Assembly: GCA_011390035.1 (NCBI GenBank) | Contig: JAABTE010000007.1 | Coordinates: forward strand, 1 to 20,816 | Direction: 5' to 3' | From: Desulfobacteraceae bacterium | GTDB lineage: Bacteria; Desulfobacterota; Desulfobacteria; Desulfobacterales; JAABSP01 | DNA: 20,816 bases | Shown: in pieces, positions 13,521 through 19,615 of the stretch | Position numbering within the stretch: position 1 is the stretch's first letter | Layout of the letters: every line of letters begins with the position of its first letter | Position numbers and translations under genes: made by a program | The notes under the pieces: generated by a model | Told to the model about the DNA's origin: nothing | The model's database searches: none | Seen by the model: only the letters and a program-made list of their open reading frames with translations

Positions 13521-14980
13521 TTGACGATGAACTCCATGGGCTGGATGCCGTAGTCCATGGCGTTGGCGCTGCGGACGATATCATAGGGGTAGGCGCCGGT
13601 TTTCGGGTCCTTTTCCGCCAGGTTCAGCCGGCCGGCCGGGGCGAAGCTCTTGTCGCCGTTTTTTTTCAGCAGCACCACCCAGGGGCGGGCGGGGTCCGGC
13701 GGCCCCTGGGCGTCCCCGGGAGGCTCCGTGACGATGCCGGCCCGCTTTTTCGTCAGCACCAGCAGGGTGCCCACCGGATAGACCCCCAGCATGTTGATGA
13801 AGACCTTGAGCAGGATCGGATCGAAATCCTTGCCCACCCCCTCCCACATCCAGCCCAGGGCCCTGTCCGGCGGCAGCACCGTGCGGCGATAGACCCGGGG
13901 GGAGGTGATGGCGTCATAGACGTCGGAGATGGTCAGAATCCGGCCGAATAGGCTCACCGACTTTCGGGAGCTGGTTTTCGGATAGCCGGACAGATCATAC
14001 TTGAGATGATGCTCGAAGGGCGCCAGCAAGATGTCGGTCTTGCGGTCCCTGGACGCCTGGATCTTGACGATGAGCCGCACGCTGTTGATGGAGTGGCGCT
14101 TCATCACCTCGAACTCCTCTTCCGTCAGCTTGCCCGGCTTGTTGAGGATGTTCTTTGGCACCTCGATCTTGCCCAGGTCGTGGAGCAGGCCGCACAGGCC
14201 CAGGCTCTCCAGCGACTTTTTAGACAGCATGATCCGCTTGCCGATGCACATGGACAGGATGGCCACGTTGACCGAGTGGGAGAAGGTGTAGTCGTCGTAA
14301 AAGCGGATGGTGCTGAGGGCCCGGAAGAGCGGCTCGTCGTCCATGATAAGGTCCACCATGTTCTGGAGCGCTCGGCGGGCCTTGCTCAGGCCGGTGGCCT
14401 GGTTGGACGTAAGCTTCAGGGCCATCTCCTGGATGGAGCCCATCACGCTGAAGTAGGATTTCAGTCCCCTGGCCTTTCGCGCTTCCGCGGGGGAGGTTTC
14501 CCGCTCCTCGGCGATGTGGATCAGAGCCGCCCAGCAATAGGCGCCCTCCCTGATCCGATCCTGGATATGCGGCGCCGGCCGCTCCTGGCGGTCCGCCTCG
14601 TCGAACATCCGGGCGAAGCCGACGATGTCCTTTCCCCTGGCGTCCCGGATCTGCGTGGAAAACCGGAGCCCCCGCACCCCGCGCCGGCCAAGATAGTCGA
14701 TGAAGCTGTCGAACAGGATGACCGTTTCCGGCCGGATCATCAGCTTCTTTTCCGTCACATAGATCCGCCGGCCGATGATCTGGATGTCCACATAGCCGTT
14801 GTCCTCGCCCAGGGCCAGGATGGCCCGCACCATGTTTCTGGCCGCATCCACGATCAACTGGTTGTTGGACTTGTGAATCCGGGCCGATTTAATCAGGCTG
14901 AAAAAGGATTTGATCAGCTCTTCCCGAAGCTGGACATCCCGGCTCAAATCATCGGCGGACGGTATGGATGTTGGGCTCAT
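13517..14980 (-). CDS. HD-GYP domain protein with N-terminal module shared with the HEAT protein
   Basis: Likely cyclic-dinucleotide phosphodiesterase or a degenerate relative, 487 residues, cytoplasmic. The HD domain covers about residues 200-400: His235 (YTFSHSVNVA), His267-Asp268 with Lys271 (HDLGKIEVP), His296, His324-His325 and Asp353 (ISDVYDAITS), so the metal ligands are all there. The signature that normally reads HHExxDGxGYP is HHLKYDLSGYP here: the Glu and the first Gly are both Leu. GYP itself is kept, so c-di-GMP hydrolysis is plausible but not assured. Residues about 17-130 form a separate N-terminal module resembling the start of the neighbouring HEAT protein. The ATG at 14980 overlaps the HEAT stop (ATGA), with GGAGG 4 nt upstream. 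There is no receiver, GGDEF or transmembrane segment. Confidence 0.92.
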   Translation of the reverse strand: MSPTSIPSADDLSRDVQLREELIKSFFSLIKSARIHKSNNQLIVDAARNMVRAILALGEDNGYVDIQIIGRRIYVTEKKLMIRPETVILFDSFIDYLGRRGVRGLRFSTQIRDARGKDIVGFARMFDEADRQERPAPHIQDRIREGAYCWAALIHIAEERETSPAEARKARGLKSYFSVMGSIQEMALKLTSNQATGLSKARRALQNMVDLIMDDEPLFRALSTIRFYDDYTFSHSVNVAILSMCIGKRIMLSKKSLESLGLCGLLHDLGKIEVPKNILNKPGKLTEEEFEVMKRHSINSVRLIVKIQASRDRKTDILLAPFEHHLKYDLSGYPKTSSRKSVSLFGRILTISDVYDAITSPRVYRRTVLPPDRALGWMWEGVGKDFDPILLKVFINMLGVYPVGTLLVLTKKRAGIVTEPPGDAQGPPDPARPWVVLLKKNGDKSFAPAGRLNLAEKDPKTGAYPYDIVRSANAMDYGIQPMEFIVN

Positions 14981-17055
14981 CTTGCCTCCTCCATGACTTT
15001 TCGGGCGGCCTGTCGCACCTTGGACGACTGGCTACCGCCGGCCTTTTTCAAAAGCTTGTAGGCGTGGGGCGTGGCCATCTGAAACAGGGCCGTTGCGGCC
15101 CCTTCCCGATGACACGCGCCGGCGTCGCCGTGTTTTTGCTCCGGGGCCGAGCCGAAGAGCATATCTTCCAGAAAGCAGATGGAGTGGTCCGATCCGCATC
15201 GGCCCAGGGCGCGGTAGCAGGCGATGATGTGATCGGGTTCCGGTCGGGCGAACCGGCCTACCTCCAGATAGTCCAGCAGCAGGCTTTCGGCCAGGGTGCT
15301 TTTGGCGCCGGCCATGTGGCGCAGCAGGGTGGCACGCACGCCCTCGGCCGGATCATCCAGCAGATGAAAGAAGCGCTGGAAGGCGTAATCGTCTCTTTCC
15401 AGCAGCAGGCCCAGGACCTGCCGGCGGATTTTTTCCGACGGGTGGTCCACAAGCTGTGTCAGCAGCGTTTCGAACCGGCTGTCTTTCACCCGGGCAAGCA
15501 GTGGAATGAAGGCGGCCAGGGAGGCTTCATCCATTTGCTGGATCAGCTCGGCGAGGGGCGCCATGTCACGCTTGACCATTTCCAGCAGGTGGCGCATCAG
15601 CAGGGCCCGGGTCTTTGCCGAGGGGCTTTGGAGCATCACGGGCGCAAAGGCCCGGATGGAGACGGGATGGAACATCATCAGGCTCTGCTGAAAAAACCGG
15701 ACGCGCTCCGGAGACATGTCGTCAATCCGGGCGAACAGGGGGTTGAGGGCCGACAGCGTTTCCGGCGTCGAGATGTCCATGAAAAATTGCTCCAGCCGGG
15801 AAACAACCGCGTCGTGGCGGCCCGCGAAGGCTTTTTTAAGGCCGTGCAGCCTCCCGAGGAGTTTAAAGGCCAGCCCATACTGGCCATGGGCCATGGTATC
15901 CTCGAATTCCTCCCTGAAGTAGGAAAGCACCGGCTCGATGTCTGCCACCGTGACCGCCCCGCGGCCCTCCCGACCGGCGTCCCCGTCATGTTCCCCCGGG
16001 TCCATCAGGATGCCGATGAGCATCTCCATCACGGCGGCGGTATCCTCGAGATTCTCCTGCTCGTACACCATCTCCCGGAGGGTCTCCCGCTCCTTGTCCG
16101 TAAGGAGCCACAGGGCCGGATCGACGCTTGCGGCCAGCAGATTGGCCGTTGCCGGGCCGGGGCCGGCCGGGCCGCCGCCGTTGCCGCCGGCGCCGGTCTC
16201 CGATTCATTGGCGGACTGGTTTCCGGATGTCTGGCCCGATCCGTTGCCCCCGGCGGCGGTTCCCGAGGCATCGGAGGCCGTTGCCGCGGCGCCAGTCGCT
16301 TCCCCGGCGCCAGTCGCTTCGCCGGCGCCGGGGGCGCTGCCTCCGTCCGCGCCGCCTCCGTCCGCGGCGCCGTCATCATCCATCCCGGCGTCCGTTTCGG
16401 GACTGTCCGCCGGGCCGGGGCCTTCCATTTTATCGTTTCCGGAAGCCTCAGCGTCGATGCCCGGGCCGCGCCCTTCGGCGCTTATTCCCCGGGGCGCCGC
16501 CGTCGGCGGGAAAAGCTCGGGGGCGTCCAGCGCGGCGCCGGCGTTTCGCAGCGCCGTCATGTAGTCGTCCATCATCTCGGTACTCCAGGCGGCTTCCCGG
16601 GCCCCGTATGAAAAATGGCTGAAACTTTCCTCCCAGAAGGCGGTTACCACGTCGCCCTCGGCGTCTGGCCTGAGTGTTTTGTATTCCAGCAGGATGGACA
16701 GGAGGGCCGAGACCTGTTTCTGATCGATGCCCGCCTTGAGTTCGAACCATTCCAGGCCGTCCCGGTGAAGCGGCCCCACCAGCAGGGGGTGGGTGGCCGG
16801 CTCCATATATATCGCTTGGCCCTGGAAGAGCAGGGCGTCCTTTTCGATAAAAAAACGCAGGTGGCCGGTGTGGCGGAAACAGTTGTCCAACCGCTCTTTT
16901 ACCGCCTGGAACGCCATTTGGCGCGTCGCATGCCCGTCTGGATAAAGCCCACCGGCTCGAAGCGCCTTGATAAAAACGGAAAACAATGATTTGGCCGCGT
17001 CGAGGATCTCGTTTTCCCCCGCGCCGGGCGCAATCTGTAAGGTACCCCCCCCCAT
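14977..17055 (-). CDS. HEAT-repeat-containing protein with long low-complexity linker
   Basis: Large predicted cytoplasmic protein of unknown function, 692 residues. Residues about 18-125 are a module that matches, in spacing and hydrophobic pattern, the N-terminus of the adjacent HD-GYP protein. Residues about 185-305 are a disordered linker of Gly, Ala, Asp, Glu and Ser, partly built from short DNA repeats. The C-terminal half (about 330-690) is helical with HEAT-like pairs, clearest around LLTQLVDHPSEKIRRQVLGLLLERDD, LLDDPAEGVRATLLRHMAG and SKVRQAARKVMEEAR. The ATG at 17055 begins a run of nine Gs (ATGGGGGGGGGT), encoding MGGG; AAGGGG lies just upstream. HEAT arrays usually act as protein-binding scaffolds, so a role as partner or regulator of the HD-GYP protein is inferred. 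It overlaps that gene by ATGA. Confidence 0.88.
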   Translation of the reverse strand: MGGGTLQIAPGAGENEILDAAKSLFSVFIKALRAGGLYPDGHATRQMAFQAVKERLDNCFRHTGHLRFFIEKDALLFQGQAIYMEPATHPLLVGPLHRDGLEWFELKAGIDQKQVSALLSILLEYKTLRPDAEGDVVTAFWEESFSHFSYGAREAAWSTEMMDDYMTALRNAGAALDAPELFPPTAAPRGISAEGRGPGIDAEASGNDKMEGPGPADSPETDAGMDDDGAADGGGADGGSAPGAGEATGAGEATGAAATASDASGTAAGGNGSGQTSGNQSANESETGAGGNGGGPAGPGPATANLLAASVDPALWLLTDKERETLREMVYEQENLEDTAAVMEMLIGILMDPGEHDGDAGREGRGAVTVADIEPVLSYFREEFEDTMAHGQYGLAFKLLGRLHGLKKAFAGRHDAVVSRLEQFFMDISTPETLSALNPLFARIDDMSPERVRFFQQSLMMFHPVSIRAFAPVMLQSPSAKTRALLMRHLLEMVKRDMAPLAELIQQMDEASLAAFIPLLARVKDSRFETLLTQLVDHPSEKIRRQVLGLLLERDDYAFQRFFHLLDDPAEGVRATLLRHMAGAKSTLAESLLLDYLEVGRFARPEPDHIIACYRALGRCGSDHSICFLEDMLFGSAPEQKHGDAGACHREGAATALFQMATPHAYKLLKKAGGSQSSKVRQAARKVMEEAR
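16288..16329. repeat. 18-bp repeat in the HEAT protein linker
   Basis: Units GGCGCCAGTCGCTTCCCC (16288-16305) and GGCGCCAGTCGCTTCGCC (16306-16323) are followed by a partial third copy (GGCGCC). A further pair of near-identical 15-bp units (CCTCCGTCCGC core) lies just beyond, near 16339-16365. They encode the EATGAG / ADGG-type residues of the disordered linker, and all are multiples of three. Confidence 0.75.
17045..17053. repeat. Nine-base G/C homopolymer beginning at the start codon of the HEAT gene
   Basis: Nine consecutive C on the plus strand read as the G of ATG plus eight more G in the gene. It is a candidate slippage site: gain or loss of one base would shift the frame from the third codon on. 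Confidence 0.8.
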
Positions 17056-17096
17056 TTTCCCCTTTTCCCGAGCTTCTGGCCTCCATCTTGGCTAAT

Positions 17097-17142
17097 AGTA
17101 TAGAATGGGAGGTACTATTTCAGAAAGATCAAGCTTTGTCAA
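17097..17142 (-). promoter_or_regulatory. Possible internal sigma-70 promoter for the HEAT gene
   Basis: A perfect TTGACA (plus-strand TGTCAA, 17137-17142) overlaps the last codons of the rhomboid gene. After a 17-bp spacer comes AATAGT (17114-17119) as a weak -10; a better -10-like TATACT sits at 17097-17102 without a good -35. The 73-nt gap between rhomboid stop and HEAT start would then allow the HEAT, HD-GYP and YkgJ genes to be expressed apart from the rhomboid gene. Confidence 0.35.
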
Positions 17143-17746
17143 TCACTAATCGACGGACAAGCCGCCCGCCGGGAATGTGGCAGGCGATGCCGCCGATCAC
17201 CCCGCCGGCATGGCACGCCGCGATGGGGGTGCCGCACAGTCCGAAGTGGAAAAACACCCGCCCCGTGGCCAGCTCGATGATGCTTTTGGCTGCTACCAGG
17301 ACGAAACACAAAAGCCCCGCCCTGCGCTCCGCCGGGTTCCGGGCCATGGTCAGGCCGGTGTGGGCCATCAGCCCATGGGCGATGCCCGATAAGCCGCTGA
17401 GCCCCAGGGCGTAAACGTCCGTTGTCGCGGCCATCGCCGCCGCCAGGCTGAACAGGTGGCAGACGCCGATGATGGCCAGCCGCCCCAGCGGGCCATGGGA
17501 GCCAAGCCGGCCATGGAGCATCCAGAAGGCGCCGGCGTCCAGGGCCAGGTGATAGGGGTTAAGGTGGACGAAGGGATAGGTCAGCGCCCGCCACCATTGA
17601 CCGGCAAGAACACGGTCCGGCAGAAAGACCAGATGGGCGGAAAACGCCCCGGCGATCAGGTGGGTGTTGCACAGGACCAGCAGGCCGGCCAGCAGCCAGG
17701 TGTCCGGGGCGATGCGATTTGGATGAATGAAAGGGTGCCGATGCAT
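17129..17746 (-). CDS. Rhomboid-family intramembrane serine protease, rhombosortase-like
   Basis: Six-helix inner-membrane protease, 205 residues. Visible catalytic features are the GxSG motif GLSG with Ser120 followed directly by IAHG, and the partner histidine His179 in CHAGGVIGGI. The helix-2 region YPFVHLNPYHLALDAGAFWMLHGRLG carries the His/Asn/His cluster of the family. GLSGxxHG and the short, tail-less form fit rhombosortases (RrtA type, which process GlyGly-CTERM proteins) better than GlpG-like rhomboids, but no GlyGly-CTERM substrate is encoded in this window. The ATG at 17746 has GAGGAG 6 nt upstream. A strong sigma-54 promoter lies about 75 bp upstream, divergent from the activator gene. 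It is the first gene of the HEAT/HD-GYP/YkgJ operon. Confidence 0.85.
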   Translation of the reverse strand: MHRHPFIHPNRIAPDTWLLAGLLVLCNTHLIAGAFSAHLVFLPDRVLAGQWWRALTYPFVHLNPYHLALDAGAFWMLHGRLGSHGPLGRLAIIGVCHLFSLAAAMAATTDVYALGLSGLSGIAHGLMAHTGLTMARNPAERRAGLLCFVLVAAKSIIELATGRVFFHFGLCGTPIAACHAGGVIGGIACHIPGGRLVRRLVIDKA

Positions 17747-17817
17747 GATTTCTCCTCGCGGTTTTTATTAAAAGGCGCGATATTCTCAGATGGTCTGATT
17801 CTCCGGTAAATTGAGAT

Positions 17818-17833
17818 AGCAATTGGCGTGCCG
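17818..17833 (-). promoter_or_regulatory. Sigma-54 (-24/-12) promoter for the rhomboid operon
   Basis: On the minus strand the bases read CGGCACG-CCAA-TTGCT, preceded by C. Against TGGCACG-N4-TTGCW only the first T differs; both invariant doublets (GG and GC) and their spacing are kept. Transcription would start near 17807, giving a leader of about 60 nt. It lies in the intergenic region of a divergent sigma-54 activator gene, the classic arrangement for a local target promoter. Confidence 0.75.
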
Positions 17834-17879
17834 GTTTAAAAAAGCCATTGGCGTATCTGGGTATAAATGGCGACGGGGG

Positions 17880-17891
17880 GTCACAGGTGAC
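17880..17891. promoter_or_regulatory. Short dyad, candidate activator-binding site
   Basis: GTCAC-AG-GTGAC is a perfect 5-2-5 inverted repeat about 50 bp upstream of the -24 element of the rhomboid promoter. This is closer than most enhancer sites but possible. A single copy only is clear. Confidence 0.3.
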
Positions 17892-17995
17892 GGCTTCCGC
17901 CGGGCATTTTTTGAACAGGAGCCGGACATGTGTTGTCGGTGCCCTGTTTGATTTGGCTTGCAAACGGCGATTGTTTTGGATATTTCTGGAGGTGT

Positions 17996-18019
17996 CGGCG
18001 CTAAAACCGGCGCTAAAAC
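17996..18019 (+). repeat. Perfect 12-bp tandem direct repeat upstream of the activator gene
   Basis: CGGCGCTAAAAC occurs twice in a row with no spacer. It lies 78 bp before the activator ATG and about 160-185 bp upstream of the rhomboid -24 element, a usual distance for enhancer binding. It may be the activator's own site or a sigma-70 operator. Confidence 0.6.
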
Positions 18020-18097
18020 AGTACAAGTGGCGGCGGCATGCGGCCGGAAAAGGGGCGGGAAATATCATGTTGCGAGAAAGAGCATTTGGAGAGTGGG

Positions 18098-19615
18098 ATG
18101 GCCGGGAAGCGATTTAGCCGGCTCGACGCCGAGGACCGCGCCTTTTTCACCCGGGTGCGGGCGGCCACGTTCGCCAACCCGTTCTCAGATGAGCGAACCC
18201 GGATTGATCTATCCATCGCCGGCCTGCCGGGAAGCGTTTCCGACGAGGACCGGATCCAGGCGATGATACGGGCGGTGGACGGGCGCCTGCGCCGGCTGAC
18301 GGATGGCGGAGGCGCGAACATCGGCGCCTTTGCGGGGGAGGATCGCAAGCTGATGGAGATCGCCTTTCTGTTCGACTTCTTCCATCGGTTCATCCCCCAT
18401 TTTGACGCGGCCATCCCGGAACAGATGGCCGCGGGCGACAAGCCCATCCCCGCGCCCTTTGCCGGCGAGGCCATAGATGTCCTGAGGCGGCGGGGTTTTT
18501 CCCCCGAGGCGGCCCGGCGTTATTTCGCCCTCTGTTTTCAGATCCGGCGGGCATTTTATTTCATCGACCACGCCCTGGTGGGCCGGTCCGCCTCCATGAA
18601 AGGGTTGCGCCGGGACCTGTGGAACAACATTTTCACCCATGATATCGGCCTGTACGACGATTTTCTGTGGAACCGGATGGAGGATTTTTCCACCCTGGTG
18701 CTGGGGGAGACGGGCACGGGGAAGGGCGCGGCCGCCGTGGCCATCGGCCGGTCCGGCTTTATTCCCTTCGATCATCGCAAGGGCTGTTTTACCGAAAGCT
18801 TCATGCGCTCGTTCGTGGCCCTGAACCTGTCCCAGTTTCCGGAAAGCCTCATCGAGTCGGAGCTGTTCGGCCACAAAAAGGGGGCCTTTACCGGCGCGGT
18901 GGAGGATTATCCGGGGATCTTTCACAGGTGCAGCCCCCACGGCGCCATCTTTCTGGACGAGATCGGGGAGGTGTCCATTCCCATTCAGATCAAGCTGCTG
19001 CAGGTGATCCAGGAGCGGCGCTTCCGGCCCGTGGGGGGGCGCGACAGCCGGCGGTTCCAGGGCCGGGTGATCGCCGCCACCAATCGGCCCATGGAAAAGC
19101 TTCGTGAAAACGGAAGGTTCCGGGAGGATTTCTTCTATCGCCTCTGCTCTGACATCATCGTGGCCCCGCCCCTGCGCCGGCGCCTGAAGGAGGCGCCGGA
19201 AGAGCTGGACGACCTGCTGGCCCATGTGGTGGAGCGCATTCTGGGAAAGCCGTCCGCAGTTCTGGCCGGCATGGCCAAAGAGAGCATCGAAAAGCGCCTG
19301 GGGCCCGATTATCCGTGGCCCGGCAATGTTCGGGAGCTGGAACAGCGCGTGCGGCGGGTGCTGCTGAAGGGGTCCTGCGAGGGGGATGTTCCGGTGACGG
19401 CGCGGGACTTGCTTTCCAGACTGGCGGAGGGAATGGACCGGGAGGCGGTGGACGCCTCGGAGCTGGTGGCCGGCTATTGCGCGTTGCTGTACGACCGGCA
19501 CGGGACCTACGAGGCGGTGGCGCGGAAGGTGGGGCTGGACCGGCGGACGGTGCGCAAGCATGTGGCCAACCAACAGTCACACGGCAAGCGGGCGTGTGGC
19601 GAGCAAGGAGTGTGA
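18098..19615 (+). CDS. Sigma-54-dependent transcriptional activator (enhancer-binding protein)
   Basis: AAA+ activator that remodels sigma-54 RNA polymerase, 505 residues. The central domain is complete: Walker A GETGTGKG (203-210), GAFTGA loop (262-267), Walker B GAIFLDEIGE (from 282), arginine finger region RFREDFFYRL (from 340) and WPGNVREL (407-414). A C-terminal Fis-like helix-turn-helix covers about 469-490 (GTYEAVARKVGLDRRTVRKHV). The N-terminal 190 residues are not a receiver, PAS or GAF domain that I recognise, so the signal is unknown. The ATG at 18098 was chosen for its GGAG 6 nt upstream; an ATG at 18038 lacks support. It is divergent from the rhomboid operon, whose promoter is of the sigma-54 type, so that operon is the likeliest target. 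The transporter gene starts one codon later. Confidence 0.93.
   Translation: MAGKRFSRLDAEDRAFFTRVRAATFANPFSDERTRIDLSIAGLPGSVSDEDRIQAMIRAVDGRLRRLTDGGGANIGAFAGEDRKLMEIAFLFDFFHRFIPHFDAAIPEQMAAGDKPIPAPFAGEAIDVLRRRGFSPEAARRYFALCFQIRRAFYFIDHALVGRSASMKGLRRDLWNNIFTHDIGLYDDFLWNRMEDFSTLVLGETGTGKGAAAVAIGRSGFIPFDHRKGCFTESFMRSFVALNLSQFPESLIESELFGHKKGAFTGAVEDYPGIFHRCSPHGAIFLDEIGEVSIPIQIKLLQVIQERRFRPVGGRDSRRFQGRVIAATNRPMEKLRENGRFREDFFYRLCSDIIVAPPLRRRLKEAPEELDDLLAHVVERILGKPSAVLAGMAKESIEKRLGPDYPWPGNVRELEQRVRRVLLKGSCEGDVPVTARDLLSRLAEGMDREAVDASELVAGYCALLYDRHGTYEAVARKVGLDRRTVRKHVANQQSHGKRACGEQGV

Larger units (their letters stand above)
17747..18097. other. Divergent regulatory region between rhomboid and sigma-54 activator genes
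   Basis: No gene is seen in these 351 bp. They hold the sigma-54 promoter facing the rhomboid gene, a GTCAC-AG-GTGAC dyad (17880-17891), a CGGC-TTCC-GCCG dyad (near 17891-17902) and a perfect 12-bp tandem repeat (17996-18019). On the plus strand, TTGAGA (17811-17816) with TTTAAA (17835-17840) is the best, still weak, sigma-70 candidate for the activator gene. Confidence 0.55.

Noticed and set aside
14968..16611. 547-codon plus-strand open frame across the HEAT gene
   Set aside because: It is antisense to a gene that has operon overlaps, a ribosome-binding site and HEAT repeats. The reading has no recognisable domain.
17941..17985. TTGCAA / TATTTC as a sigma-70 promoter for the activator gene
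   Set aside because: Only half of each hexamer matches, and similar matches are common in the less GC-rich intergenic DNA.
18209..19573. 454-codon minus-strand open frame opposite the sigma-54 activator
   Set aside because: The plus strand encodes every AAA+ motif in order; the opposite reading has none.
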